Of a stretch of DNA of 64,000 nucleotides, positions 43,592-53,575 are shown piece after piece. The position numbers and the translations under genes were made by a program. The DNA is from Aminobacter niigataensis (GTDB lineage: Bacteria > Pseudomonadota > Alphaproteobacteria > Rhizobiales > Rhizobiaceae): the NCBI RefSeq assembly GCF_014200015.1, contig NZ_JACHOT010000001.1, forward strand, positions 744,001 through 808,000, read 5' to 3'. The stretch's first letter is position 1; each line of letters opens with the position of its first letter. Below the pieces are notes generated by a model that made no database searches, was not told the origin of the DNA, and was given only the letters and a program-made list of their open reading frames with translations.

Positions 43592-43966
43592 ATGGTAATG
43601 CGCGAAACCGGTTCGGTGGCCTTCGGCATGCCGGGGGGCGAATCTTCTGGCGCCTCACATGGCCGTCCCATCGACCTCGAACACCTGTCGCGCCAGACCA
43701 TCGGCGACCGCGACGTCGAGCGCGAAGTGCTCGACATGTTCGTCCATCAGGCGCTTTCCGTTCGCGATTCTATGTCCTCGGCTGACCTGGCCGAGCGCCT
43801 TAGGCTGTCCCATGCCCTCAAGGGGGCGGCGCGTGGCGTCGGTGCGTTTCCAATCGCCGATTGCGTCGCCGAGCTGGAGGCGCGTCCGGACGATGCCAGG
43901 CTGGTCAAGCGCCTTGCCGGACTGATCGACGAAGTGCGCGACTTCATCGCCGCGATCAGCCGCTAG
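43592..43966 (+). CDS. histidine phosphotransfer (Hpt) domain protein
   Basis: A 124-residue protein whose core (residues 25-120) is an Hpt four-helix fold. The phospho-acceptor His is in LSHALKGAARGVGAF, the normal HxLKG pattern. It should relay phosphate between a hybrid kinase and a response regulator. No kinase or regulator is adjacent; divK and pleD are 5 kb away. An ATG two codons later (43598) is an alternative start. GPR is on the other side of the shared promoter. Confidence 0.88.
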   Translation: MVMRETGSVAFGMPGGESSGASHGRPIDLEHLSRQTIGDRDVEREVLDMFVHQALSVRDSMSSADLAERLRLSHALKGAARGVGAFPIADCVAELEARPDDARLVKRLAGLIDEVRDFIAAISR

Positions 43967-43991
43967 GGCTCCCATCTCGATCCCGACACGA

Positions 43992-44011
43992 TGCGGCGCG
44001 TTCGCGCCGCA
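43992..44011 (+). terminator. hairpin after the Hpt gene
   Basis: TGCGGCGC (43992-43999), loop GTTC, GCGCCGCA (44004-44011). An 8-bp stem 25 bases after the stop codon, without a T tract. It probably ends the Hpt transcript just before the ferredoxin promoter. Confidence 0.5.
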
Positions 44012-44012
44012 G

Positions 44013-44040
44013 TTGACTTGCTCGGTGGAGTGATTATCTG
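44013..44040 (+). promoter_or_regulatory. candidate promoter of the ferredoxin gene
   Basis: TTGACT (44013-44018) followed after 16 bases by TATCTG (44035-44040). It sits 26 bases upstream of the ferredoxin ATG and immediately after the Hpt hairpin. The -35 is strong, the -10 fair. Confidence 0.4.
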
Positions 44041-44048
44041 CCGGGTGA

Positions 44049-44387
<339 letters not shown>

Positions 44388-44428
44388 GCCTCCCGATCCG
44401 TGCCTCGCTTGGCATGGCACTCCATCTC

Positions 44429-44451
44429 ATGCACATTCCTTATATGTGCAT
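44429..44451. promoter_or_regulatory. palindrome before the ferredoxin reductase gene
   Basis: ATGCACAT (44429-44436), seven-base spacer TCCTTAT, ATGTGCAT (44444-44451). The arms are perfect over 8 bp. It ends 22 bases before the TTG start of the reductase. It may be an operator or a hairpin in the mRNA between the two genes. Confidence 0.45.
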
Positions 44452-44457
44452 GCGTGA

Positions 44458-45501
<1,044 letters not shown>

Positions 45502-45509
45502 GGCGCCGC

Positions 45510-46124
45510 TCAGCCCTTGATCTTGCCGGCGTCGATGCGCTCCAGGCGATAGCGCAGCAGCCTGATGATCCGGCTCTCGAAATTGATGCCCTCGATGCGA
45601 TCGAACTCTTCCTGCGCACGGTCATGGGCGCCGAGGATGCGATCGCTGGTGGCCTTGGCCTTGGCAGCGGCGAGCTCGCACGTCTTCTGCTTGCCGACCG
45701 CCTTCAGCGCCTGTTCCAGCTCACGGGCGTGGTTCTTGGCGATCACGACATGGCTTTCTTCGTGCCGCTTGATGTCGGAGGAAAGCGTATTCCAGATCAG
45801 CTTGACGTCCTGGGCCGTCTTGCCGTTCTGTCGCCAGCGCGGCAGGATCACCTTGGCCTTGACGGTGACCTGGGCCGAGACGATGGCGCAGCCGCCCTTG
45901 ACCTCGGCGTAGCCGATGCGGCTGGTGAACTCCATTTGCGTCGCACCGGGATGCCTGCCGCCGGTGCTCTTGACCTCGGGGCCGCGCGTCATCAGCTGCT
46001 GTTCGATTTCGTCGAGCGTTTTGCCGGTGATGGTGAAATAGCTGTAGGATTTCGACACGGTTGCCGCCTGAACGGGTAGGCAAATGCCTCCAGCGAGCAG
46101 GGCGGCGAGGAAGAGTTGCTTCAT
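45510..46124 (-). CDS. DUF922 zinc-protease-like protein, exported
   Basis: A 204-residue secreted protein of the DUF922 family. A signal peptide of about 20 residues ends LPVQA. The family's metal motif HEESH is at KRHEESHVVIAKNH, so a zinc-dependent peptidase activity is suspected but unproven. It stands alone, convergent with the ferredoxin reductase gene and divergent from folP. Confidence 0.85.
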   Translation of the reverse strand: MKQLFLAALLAGGICLPVQAATVSKSYSYFTITGKTLDEIEQQLMTRGPEVKSTGGRHPGATQMEFTSRIGYAEVKGGCAIVSAQVTVKAKVILPRWRQNGKTAQDVKLIWNTLSSDIKRHEESHVVIAKNHARELEQALKAVGKQKTCELAAAKAKATSDRILGAHDRAQEEFDRIEGINFESRIIRLLRYRLERIDAGKIKG

Positions 46125-46273
46125 TAGTTGCCTCTTGGCCTACCTTGCGTTAGGGGCGTTGGCGGCGCAATGGAAATCGGTGCCGCAAGAAGTGGCCGCA
46201 CGGCGAGTTGATGCTGCAAGCGTTGATATTTCGTGACGCGGTCTGTGCTCTGGAGTTCTTTTGTGGCGACGGC

Positions 46274-47122
46274 ATGACCGGCAAACGATGGCAACTGGCG
46301 CATGGACGCCACGTCGATCTTGGCGACAGGGCGCTTGTCATGGGCATCCTTAACGTCACGCCTGACAGTTTTTCCGATGGCGGCGCCTTCGACGCGCCCG
46401 CGCGGGCGATCGAACAGGCCAGGCGCATGGTGGCGGAAGGCGCCGTCATCGTCGATGTCGGCGGTGAATCGACGCGGCCAGGGGCTGCGCCGGTTTCGCC
46501 CGCCGAGGAACAGGACCGTGTCCTTCCCGTCATTTCCCAGCTTGCCAGTTCAGGCGACGTGTTGATTTCGGTCGATACCTATCGCGAGGAGACGGCGCGC
46601 CTTGCCGTGGCCGCCGGCGCTCATGTCGTCAACGACGTATGGGGCGTGCAGCGCGAGCCCGGCATCGCAAGGGTCGCCGCCGAGACCGGAGCAGGGCTCG
46701 TCATCATGCATACAGGCCGTGGCCGCGCCAAGCTGGCCGACGTGATCGACGATCAGTTTGCCTTCTTGCGCCGCTCGCTGGAGATCGCGCGCGAGGCCGG
46801 CGTGCGCGACGAGCAGATCATGCTCGATCCGGGCTTCGGCTTTGCAAAGGACGAAAACGAGAATCTCGAGCTGATGGCGCGCTTTTCGGAGCTTTGCGAG
46901 CTTGGATATCCGCTGCTTGCCGGCACGTCGCGCAAGCGTTTCGTCGGCCATGTGACCGGACGCGAAGCTGCCGACCGCGATGCGGGAACGGCGGCGACAA
47001 GCGTCATTCTCCGCATGAAGGGCGCGCAGATCTTCCGCGTCCACAATGTCGCAATCAACGTGGACGCACTGGCATTCGCGGATGCTATGCTGGCGCGCCA
47101 GACCAACCTGCCGGGACACTGA
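46274..47122 (+). CDS. folP: dihydropteroate synthase
   Basis: A 282-residue enzyme that joins p-aminobenzoate to the dihydropterin pyrophosphate, the sulfonamide target. Motifs: MGILNVTPDSFSDGG, GGESTRPG, DVWGVQ, LDPGFGF, GTSRKRFVG. The frame is open from 46208, but the ATG at 46274 gives the usual family length. It is the first gene of a tight folP-folB-folK operon for folate synthesis, with five bases to folB. Confidence 0.95.
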   Translation: MTGKRWQLAHGRHVDLGDRALVMGILNVTPDSFSDGGAFDAPARAIEQARRMVAEGAVIVDVGGESTRPGAAPVSPAEEQDRVLPVISQLASSGDVLISVDTYREETARLAVAAGAHVVNDVWGVQREPGIARVAAETGAGLVIMHTGRGRAKLADVIDDQFAFLRRSLEIAREAGVRDEQIMLDPGFGFAKDENENLELMARFSELCELGYPLLAGTSRKRFVGHVTGREAADRDAGTAATSVILRMKGAQIFRVHNVAINVDALAFADAMLARQTNLPGH

Positions 47123-47127
47123 CCTCG

Positions 47128-47487
47128 ATGTACCTCATCCGAATGAAAAACTGCGCCTTCTTTGCCCGGCACGGCCTGTTCGACGAAGAAGAGACCCTTG
47201 GCCAGCGCTTCTATGTCGATGCCGAGCTGACGGTCGATCCCTCGCTTCCGTTGGAGGACGATTCGATGGAGAGCACCGTCGACTACGGCGTTGCCTTCCA
47301 GGTCATCGAAGCGATCATCACCGGCGAACGGCGTTTCCTCATCGAAGCGCTGGCGCAGGAATGCGGCAGGGCCTTGGCTGAGCGTTTCCCGCAGATCAAG
47401 AAGGCGGAGATCACCGTTCGCAAGCCGAATGCGCCGGTGCCTGGCGTCCTGGACTATGTAGAGGTGACCGTTGTCTGGCCAGGCTGA
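47128..47487 (+). CDS. folB: dihydroneopterin aldolase
   Basis: A 119-residue FolB that cleaves dihydroneopterin to 6-hydroxymethyl-dihydropterin and glycolaldehyde. Conserved ARHGLFDEEE near the start, DYGVAFQVI in the middle, and RKPNAPVPG with the catalytic Lys near the end. It lies between folP and folK and overlaps folK by 17 bases, so translation of the latter may depend on it. Confidence 0.94.
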   Translation: MYLIRMKNCAFFARHGLFDEEETLGQRFYVDAELTVDPSLPLEDDSMESTVDYGVAFQVIEAIITGERRFLIEALAQECGRALAERFPQIKKAEITVRKPNAPVPGVLDYVEVTVVWPG

Positions 47488-47995
47488 GGAGCGGGCGTTT
47501 CTCAGTCTCGGCGGCAACCTTGGCGATCCGGCGAAATCTATGGCCGCGGCGCTGCACATGCTGGATGCCAGCGGCCAGACGCGCGTGGTGACGGTTTCGT
47601 CGCTGCACCGCACGCCGCCCTGGGGCAAGGTCGACCAACCCGATTTTCTCAACGTCACCGCCGAGGTTGCGACGTCGCTGTCGCCGCTCGACCTCCTGGA
47701 GCTTTGCCTGGAGGTGGAGCGCAGGCTCAAGCGGGTGCGCGTCGAGCGCTGGGGCCCACGGCTGATCGACATTGACGTGCTTTTGCACGGAGAAAGCAAT
47801 GTCAGCGACGTCGGGTTGGAAATTCCGCATCCGCGCATGCTCGACCGGGCTTTCGTCATGGTGCCGCTGGCGGAAATCGCGCCGGAACTCGTTCTGGCGG
47901 GCAAGTCGTCGGCCGAATGGGCGACAGCACTCGACAGCGCCGGCATCGAAAGGCTCGATTCAGGGCGCGATTGGTGGCGCAATCTGGAGGATTAG
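47471..47995 (+). CDS. folK: 2-amino-4-hydroxy-6-hydroxymethyldihydropteridine pyrophosphokinase
   Basis: A 174-residue HPPK that transfers pyrophosphate from ATP to the pterin made by FolB. Motifs: LSLGGNLGDP, the KVDQPDFLNVTAEV region, WGPRLIDIDVLLHG with the magnesium-binding Asp pair, and HPRMLDRAFV. The start is TTG at 47471, inside folB; no ATG is nearby in frame. Last gene of the folate operon. Confidence 0.94.
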   Translation: MSGQAEERAFLSLGGNLGDPAKSMAAALHMLDASGQTRVVTVSSLHRTPPWGKVDQPDFLNVTAEVATSLSPLDLLELCLEVERRLKRVRVERWGPRLIDIDVLLHGESNVSDVGLEIPHPRMLDRAFVMVPLAEIAPELVLAGKSSAEWATALDSAGIERLDSGRDWWRNLED

Positions 47996-48007
47996 CCTGA
48001 AAGGCTA
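47993..48007. terminator. small hairpin between folK and the HAD gene
   Basis: TAGCCT, loop GAA, AGGCTA: a 6-bp stem overlapping the folK stop codon and lying beside the convergent HAD gene stop. It is weak and lacks T tracts. Confidence 0.3.
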
Positions 48008-48658
48008 GAGGCCCAGGGCCGCGGCGATCTTCGGCGCGGCCTCGGCCCAGTCATCCGCCACCACGATGCCGTCCGGCATGGGTGGCATCAGCAAGCGCAT
48101 TTCGCGGTAGGACATCAGGTTGAACAGATACGCGTCGGAGACGGAGTCGCGTACCGAAACCAGATTGTAGGGAATGTCGTCGACAAAGGCGACCGGGCGG
48201 GCGCTTTCGCCTCTCAGTTGCCTGAGGGCCGGTCCCTTTGCCGCTTCCGTGGTCAGCAGTGGGTAGGGAAAGCCGAGCGCGTCGAGATGCAGCCGCCTGA
48301 CGTCGCGATGCCGGTGCGGCATGGCCGTCAGCATGACCACTTCGGCTCCGCCGGCGAGGTTTGCCACGGCGTCCGCCGCCCCTTGTGCCGCGGTCTGCCA
48401 TTCGCGCTGCGCAAAGAAGAAACCGTCGAGCAGCCCTGATACCGCAGCCTGGTCCAGCGGGGTTTGCGTTTTCCGGTCGACGATGTTGCCAGTCAGCCTG
48501 AACGACTTGGCCAGGAACACCAGCCCCTGCGCGTCGAGGAAGCGCATGAAGGGCACCATGAATTCCAGCAGCACCTCGTCGACGTCGAGCACCAGCAGCG
48601 GGCGGGTGTCGCGGGCAAGCTCCGCGATCTGGCGCGCGGTCTCCGGGTCTTCGCTCAT
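48005..48658 (-). CDS. HAD-superfamily hydrolase
   Basis: A 217-residue HAD-like protein. Motif I is LVLDVDEVLLEF with Asp27 and Asp29 (counting from the ATG at 48658), a later motif is MLTAMPHRH, and the C-terminal motif IV is AFVDDIPYN. It should be a phosphatase; the substrate is not known. The ATG overlaps the DUF3572 stop by four bases, so the two are translated in series. Confidence 0.8.
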   Translation of the reverse strand: MSEDPETARQIAELARDTRPLLVLDVDEVLLEFMVPFMRFLDAQGLVFLAKSFRLTGNIVDRKTQTPLDQAAVSGLLDGFFFAQREWQTAAQGAADAVANLAGGAEVVMLTAMPHRHRDVRRLHLDALGFPYPLLTTEAAKGPALRQLRGESARPVAFVDDIPYNLVSVRDSVSDAYLFNLMSYREMRLLMPPMPDGIVVADDWAEAAPKIAAALGL

Positions 48659-48954
48659 GACGAACGTTCGTGGTCGTCATTGCCCAATGGCAGGGCGGCG
48701 ATGCCGACTTCTCCCGGCGCTATGCCTGCTTCTTGCGAAAACCGCAGCAGTGTCGGCTCGTGGGCGAGGATGAAGTGCAGCACGCCTGCCAGGAATCCCG
48801 GCTCCTGGGCCGCGCGGCGAATTTGTTGCGCTTCGATGCCGGTAATGGCGAGAAAGCGCGGCAGAAGCTCCGGATCGGATGCGACGAAAGCCAGCGCCTG
48901 GACCGCCAGCGCCTCGGCGCTTTCCTGATTTTTCTGGCTCTTTTGCATCGACAT
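48655..48954 (-). CDS. DUF3572 domain protein
   Basis: A 99-residue helical protein, DUF3572 (ALAVQALAFVASDPELLPRFL, followed by FLAGVLHFILAHEP). Found mainly in alphaproteobacteria; no function is known. The gene lies upstream of the HAD gene in a two-gene operon that runs divergently from divK. Its first ten residues are polar and may be unstructured. Confidence 0.88.
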   Translation of the reverse strand: MSMQKSQKNQESAEALAVQALAFVASDPELLPRFLAITGIEAQQIRRAAQEPGFLAGVLHFILAHEPTLLRFSQEAGIAPGEVGIAALPLGNDDHERSS

Positions 48955-49162
48955 TTCCGTTCGTTCCGGCTTGCCAAGGGAGTAGCTGCAAGCGCGCCTT
49001 GCGGCAACCGCTAAAGCGGTGGCGGCCGATCCGTGACTTGGCAGGGGTGTTTTACGTTTCGTAATGTTCTTGAGTTAAGGTTGGATTCGGGGTTGGTGTG
49101 CGCATCCGGCGCGCATGATGATTGCCGCCGACATCTGGTGTGCAATCGGGGCGGAAAATTCG

Positions 49163-49534
49163 ATGGCTAAGAAGGTGATGATCGTCGAGGACAACGAGCT
49201 CAACATGAAGCTCTTTCGCGACCTCATCGAGGCGAGCGGATACGAGACCGTGCGCACGCGCAACGGCCTCGAGGCGCTTGATCTTGCCCGCAAGCACCGG
49301 CCGGACCTCATTCTGATGGACATCCAACTGCCTGAGGTCTCGGGCCTCGAAGTCACCAAATGGCTGAAGGAGGACGATGACCTCCACACGATCCCGGTCA
49401 TTGCCGTTACCGCCTTTGCCATGAAGGGCGACGAGGAGCGGATCAGGCAGGGCGGCTGCGAAGCCTACATCTCCAAGCCGATCTCGGTGCCACGGTTCAT
49501 CGAGACGATCAAATCCTACCTCGGTGATGCCTGA
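49163..49534 (+). CDS. divK: single-domain response regulator DivK
   Basis: A 123-residue receiver-only protein. The phosphorylation site is Asp53 in [13 protein letters not shown], with acidic pocket VEDNE at 9-12, Thr in VTAF and Lys in SKPIS. In Caulobacter DivK links the PleC/DivJ kinases to the CckA-CtrA cell-cycle pathway, and in rhizobia it does so in asymmetric division. The order divK-pleD is the classic alphaproteobacterial one. The ATG at 49163 gives normal length; the frame is open from 49115. Confidence 0.95.
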   Translation: MAKKVMIVEDNELNMKLFRDLIEASGYETVRTRNGLEALDLARKHRPDLILMDIQLPEVSGLEVTKWLKEDDDLHTIPVIAVTAFAMKGDEERIRQGGCEAYISKPISVPRFIETIKSYLGDA

Positions 49535-49565
49535 TGCGCTCGCCGGGTTCGCACGAGGTACTGGC

Positions 49566-50939
49566 ATGACCGCGCGCATCCTTGTCGTCGACGACATCCC
49601 GGCCAATGTGAAGCTGCTCGAAGTCAGGCTGCTCGCCGAATATTTCGAAGTACAGACCGCCTACAATGGGCCGGACGCCATCGCTGCCTGCGAGGACGGC
49701 AAGGTCGACGTCGTGCTGCTCGACATCATGATGCCTGGCATGGACGGCTTCGAGGTCTGCCGTCGGCTGAAGGCCGATCCCGCGACCGCCCACATCCCCG
49801 TCGTCATGGTCACTGCCCTCGACCACGTCACCGATCGCGTGCGCGGGCTCGAGGTGGGAGCCGACGACTTCCTCACCAAGCCGGTCAACGACCTGCAACT
49901 GATCACGCGCGTGAAGAGCTTGGTTCGGCTCAAGGTCCTGACCGACGAGCTCAGGCTGCGCGCCTCGACCACGCACAGCATTGGCCTGGACGAGCTATTG
50001 TCGCGATCCGAGTTGCTGCAGGAAACGATGCCGAAGGTGCTGCTGATCGACGAGCAGACGTCGTCGGCGGCCCATATCTGTGCGCTGCTGGACGGCGCTG
50101 CAGACGTGCAGATCGCCGCCGACCCGCAGTCGGGGCTCTTCAATGCCGCCGAAGGCAGCTATGAATGCGTCATCGTGTCGACCGGATTTTCCGAGTTCGA
50201 TCCGTTGCGGTTGTGCTCGCAACTGCGATCGCTCGACCGCACGCGGTCGCTGCCGATCGTGCTTCTGGTCCGCAAGGAAGAGGACGACCGCATCATTCGC
50301 GGGCTCGAACTCGGCATCAACGATTATCTGGTGCGGCCGCTCGACCGTGAAGAGCTGATTGCACGGCTGCGCACACAGGTGCGCCGCAAGCGCTACAATG
50401 ACGAACTGCGGCAGAGCGTCAGCCAGACCATCGAGATGGCCGTGACGGACGGCCTGACGGGCCTGCACAACCGCCGCTACCTCGACAGTCACCTGCCGCG
50501 CCTGTTCGACCGCGCCGTCGCCCGGCACAGGCCGCTTTCGCTGATGATCACCGACCTAGACCGCTTCAAGCGGATCAACGACACGTTTGGTCATGATGGC
50601 GGCGACGAGGTGCTGCGCGAGTTTGCGCGGCGCGTGAAGAAGAGCGTTCGCGGCATTGACCTCGCTTGCCGATTCGGCGGCGAGGAGTTCGTCGTGGTGA
50701 TGCCCGATACCGACGCGGCGCTGGCCGAGATGGTCGCCGAGCGCATTCGCGCGGAGGTCGCCCAGACGCCATTTGCAATCAGCGGAGCGGGCAAGGGCGT
50801 ATCGGTTACGGTCAGCGTCGGCGTGTCGTCGCTGCTCGCCAAAGGCGACACGGTTGCCGGCCTGATGAAGCGTGCAGACCTCGCGCTCTACGATGCCAAG
50901 ACCCGCGGCCGCAACCGCGTGGTCGCGCGTGCGGCCTGA
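49566..50939 (+). CDS. pleD: response regulator / diguanylate cyclase PleD
   Basis: A 457-residue REC-REC-GGDEF protein. The first receiver has Asp53 in LLDIMMPGMD. The second (about 155-270) lacks the phosphorylatable Asp (VIVSTGF there), as in Caulobacter PleD, where it serves for dimerisation. The GGDEF domain has GGEEF at 370-374 and a full inhibitory RxxD site at 361-364 (RGID). It makes cyclic di-GMP during the swarmer-to-stalked type transition. It starts 31 bases after divK in the same operon. Confidence 0.95.
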   Translation: MTARILVVDDIPANVKLLEVRLLAEYFEVQTAYNGPDAIAACEDGKVDVVLLDIMMPGMDGFEVCRRLKADPATAHIPVVMVTALDHVTDRVRGLEVGADDFLTKPVNDLQLITRVKSLVRLKVLTDELRLRASTTHSIGLDELLSRSELLQETMPKVLLIDEQTSSAAHICALLDGAADVQIAADPQSGLFNAAEGSYECVIVSTGFSEFDPLRLCSQLRSLDRTRSLPIVLLVRKEEDDRIIRGLELGINDYLVRPLDREELIARLRTQVRRKRYNDELRQSVSQTIEMAVTDGLTGLHNRRYLDSHLPRLFDRAVARHRPLSLMITDLDRFKRINDTFGHDGGDEVLREFARRVKKSVRGIDLACRFGGEEFVVVMPDTDAALAEMVAERIRAEVAQTPFAISGAGKGVSVTVSVGVSSLLAKGDTVAGLMKRADLALYDAKTRGRNRVVARAA

Positions 50940-51304
50940 CGCCGACAAGGGTCGGATAGTCAAGCGCGTTAAGCTCAATCGTTTACCTTAACCCAAGCGA
51001 TTCGCGAGCCGTGGTTAAGAAAGTGTTGATTTTCAAGTAATCTTGCGCGACTGTGGAGTGGAGAAGAAGGACGGGCGTCGGCACGAGGAGCACAGGCCGG
51101 AAGCCCAATTGATACCCCATGATGCTCAGGTCCGCCGCATCTCCTGGGTCCGTGGGGTCGGCCGGCCGGCACTGGCACATAGTGGCCTCCTCGTACCGCT
51201 GCCAGCAGCCGACCGGCCCCCTGTTTTCCTTTTCGAAAGCACTTCGGTTTGTCTGTCCGTTGCGTCGGCTTGAGCCGGGCCGGGCATTCGGACTAGTGTT
51301 TTCG
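50940..51304. other. intergenic region after pleD
   Basis: About 365 bases upstream of the lipase-like gene. Several TTAA tetranucleotides (about 50970-51030) occur near the pleD end, but no pair has CtrA spacing. Short open frames on both strands have no ribosome binding site or coding character. I see no RNA gene or repeat. Confidence 0.4.
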
Positions 51305-52033
51305 ATGCGTATTCTTGCTGCTCTTTTGTTCATGACATTTTCGACCGCGGCATCTGCGCGGGAATGCGTCGTGATGCTCCATGGCCTGGCGCGCACGGAC
51401 GCATCCCTGATGCTGATGGAAGAGACGCTCGGCTCGTTCGACTACGCTGTCGTCAACGACGCCTATCCGTCGACCGATGTTCCCATCGACCAGTTGATCG
51501 CATATGTCGATGCGTCGGTGGCCAAGTGCGGCGAGGCCGGCCCGGTTCACTTCGTGACCCATTCCATGGGCGGCATCCTGGTACGGGCTTGGCTCACGCA
51601 GAACCGCCCCGAAAATCTCGGTCGCGTCGTCATGCTCGCGCCACCCAATCATGGTTCCGAACTGGTCGACACCTTGGGTGGTCTCAAGCTGTTCGAAATC
51701 GTCAATGGCCCGGCCGGCGGTCAGCTGGGTACGGGGCCGGACAGCGTTCCCAATGAACTCGGGCCTGCTCGGTTCGAGCTAGGCATCATCGCCGGCGACC
51801 GGTCGCTCAACCCGTTCTTGTCCGGCATGTTCAAGGGCCCGAACGACGGCAAGGTCTCGGTGGAAAGCACCAAGCTTGAAGGCATGAAGGACCACATCGT
51901 CCTGCCTGCGACGCATACCTTCATGATGAACAATCCGCTTGTCATCGCGCAGACGCTGAATTTTCTGCGCGACGGGCACTTCGATCACGAACTGACGTTC
52001 CGTGAACTGATGCGGCGTGCTTTCGGGAACTGA
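51305..52033 (+). CDS. exported alpha/beta hydrolase (lipase-like)
   Basis: A 242-residue secreted hydrolase. The ATG at 51305 starts a signal peptide ([17 protein letters not shown]); the frame is open further upstream, but those codons are not protein-like. The oxyanion motif is VVMLHGLAR and the nucleophile Ser is in [14 protein letters not shown], typical of lipases and PGAP1-like esterases. His is in ATHTFMMN. The enzyme should act in the periplasm on a lipid or ester. A strong terminator follows. Confidence 0.85.
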   Translation: MRILAALLFMTFSTAASARECVVMLHGLARTDASLMLMEETLGSFDYAVVNDAYPSTDVPIDQLIAYVDASVAKCGEAGPVHFVTHSMGGILVRAWLTQNRPENLGRVVMLAPPNHGSELVDTLGGLKLFEIVNGPAGGQLGTGPDSVPNELGPARFELGIIAGDRSLNPFLSGMFKGPNDGKVSVESTKLEGMKDHIVLPATHTFMMNNPLVIAQTLNFLRDGHFDHELTFRELMRRAFGN

Positions 52034-52050
52034 TCTAACCCCCAAAACAA

Positions 52051-52074
52051 AAACGCCGCCCACTGGGCGGCGTT
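52051..52074. terminator. bidirectional terminator between the lipase gene and rpmG
   Basis: AAACGCCGCCCA and TGGGCGGCGTTT form a 12-bp stem around one base. A/T flanks lie on both sides. It lies 17 bases after the hydrolase stop and 24 bases past the convergent rpmG stop. Confidence 0.88.
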
Positions 52075-52098
52075 TCGGAATTCCGGGCGAAAACCAGA

Positions 52099-52266
52099 TT
52101 ACTTGATCTTGGTTTCCTTGAATTCAACGTGCTTCTTGGCAACCGGGTCGTACTTGCGGAACGACAGCTTCTCAGTCTTCGTGCGGCTGTTCTTGCTCGT
52201 CACGTAGAAGAAACCGGTGTCGGCGGTCGACAGAAGCTTGATCTTGATGTTTGCAGCCTTGGCCAT
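52099..52266 (-). CDS. rpmG: 50S ribosomal protein L33
   Basis: A 55-residue protein of basic composition that is clearly L33: it begins [15 protein letters not shown] and continues [19 protein letters not shown], ending ETKIK. It has no Cys pairs, so it is the zinc-free form of L33. It is a large-subunit protein near the E site. It stands alone, with a terminator on the far side. Confidence 0.96.
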   Translation of the reverse strand: MAKAANIKIKLLSTADTGFFYVTSKNSRTKTEKLSFRKYDPVAKKHVEFKETKIK

Positions 52267-52369
52267 GATTCTCGTCCGTTAATTGTCTGGAGTTGCACCC
52301 GCCTCAGGACGGGAAAACAACCCGGACGCGGAAAACCTGGCGGGACACATAAAGATCGTGCCTGGAAAG

Positions 52370-53566
52370 TCAAGCCTCGGAGCGCGAAAGCCCGGATTTC
52401 GCGGCAATTCGGCCCAGGCCGATGGCCATATATCCGCCGAAGAACAGCGCCAGCGCCCAGCCGAATCCATTTGGCCCGAAGATATCCATGAAGATGCCGA
52501 TCACCTGCGGGCCGAGAATCATGCCGATGCCGTAGCAGAAGATGAAGGCCGCATTGGCCGAGGCGAGGTCGCGGCCGGAAAGCTGTGCGCCAAGATGGGC
52601 GAGGCCGATGGTGTAGAGGGCCGCCACCACGCCGCCCCAGACGAACAGCAGGCCGGCCATGACGTGCCAGTTGCCGGCGAGGACAGGCATGGCGAGGGTG
52701 CCTATCAAGCCGGTAGCAGCGCAAATCAGCAGCAGCCAGCGCCGGTCGGCGATGCGGTCGCTGATCATGCCGAACGGGATCTGAAGCATGACGTTGCCGA
52801 GGCCGATCATGGTGAGCAGCAGCGCCGCGTCGGCCTCGGAATAGCCGATCCGCTGGCCATAGATCGGGAACAGGGCGAAGCCGCCCGTCTCGACGGCACC
52901 GAAGACAAGCACGGCTGCCGTCGCAGTCGGAACCATCCAGATGTAGCGGAAGAAGCCACCCTTGCCGCCTTCGGAGACGATCTTGGGGCTCTCGCTGCGC
53001 GCCAGAACGACGGGAATCGCGGCGATCATGACGAGACAGAAGGTGAGGCCGAACGGCAGCAGGCCGGTGCTGCCGATCTGGGAGAACAGCCACGGGCCGG
53101 CAGCGAAGCCGAGCGACAGTACCGTGGCGTAGATGCCAAGCACCAGGCCGCGCCGATGCGGCGGCGCGCAGGTGCTGATCCAGAATTCCGACAGGATGAA
53201 CAGCACCGTCAGGGCGAAATGCAATACCGCCCGCAGCGGAAACCACATCCAGAACGACGGCGCGAAATAGAACCCGACGAAAGCCACCGCACCGGCGATG
53301 ATCATTGCGAACATCGTCCAGACGACGCCGAACCGCATCGCGATCGGGGTTGCCAGCGGTGCCGCGCAAATCGATGCAATGCCGGCCACTGCCGTATTGA
53401 GCCCGATCATCGAGGGTGAGTAGCCGCGCGATTCAAGGATCACGCTGAGCAGCGGTATGCCCAGACCGATGGCGATGCCGACAACGCTGATCGAGGCGAT
53501 CGCGGCGGAAATCGAGCGCCAGTGCACGCGTTCGACGGTTTCGGCTTCCTGGATGGTCTCGTGCAT
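52370..53566 (-). CDS. MFS transporter (YcaD/YfkF-like)
   Basis: A 398-residue major facilitator with about 12 helices. Features include GLGIPLLSVILESRG in helix 1, PLATPIAMRFG as motif A, and PPHRRGLVLGIYATVLSLGFAAGP after helix 4, which resembles the YcaD-like family. Substrate unknown. It is part of a conserved minus-strand block that also includes NUDIX, DUF983, rnr and topA. The NUDIX gene stops nine bases upstream of its start. Confidence 0.88.
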   Translation of the reverse strand: MHETIQEAETVERVHWRSISAAIASISVVGIAIGLGIPLLSVILESRGYSPSMIGLNTAVAGIASICAAPLATPIAMRFGVVWTMFAMIIAGAVAFVGFYFAPSFWMWFPLRAVLHFALTVLFILSEFWISTCAPPHRRGLVLGIYATVLSLGFAAGPWLFSQIGSTGLLPFGLTFCLVMIAAIPVVLARSESPKIVSEGGKGGFFRYIWMVPTATAAVLVFGAVETGGFALFPIYGQRIGYSEADAALLLTMIGLGNVMLQIPFGMISDRIADRRWLLLICAATGLIGTLAMPVLAGNWHVMAGLLFVWGGVVAALYTIGLAHLGAQLSGRDLASANAAFIFCYGIGMILGPQVIGIFMDIFGPNGFGWALALFFGGYMAIGLGRIAAKSGLSRSEA

Positions 53567-53575
53567 ATGTGAGGC

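Noticed and set aside
50960-51030. Several TTAA motifs after pleD taken as CtrA sites
   Set aside because: None has TTAA-N7-TTAA spacing, and they lie downstream of pleD, not in a promoter of divK.
50983-51396. A 137-residue minus-strand frame in the gap before the lipase-like gene
   Set aside because: It overlaps the signal peptide coding region of the lipase-like gene and has no ribosome binding site. The composition is not protein-like.
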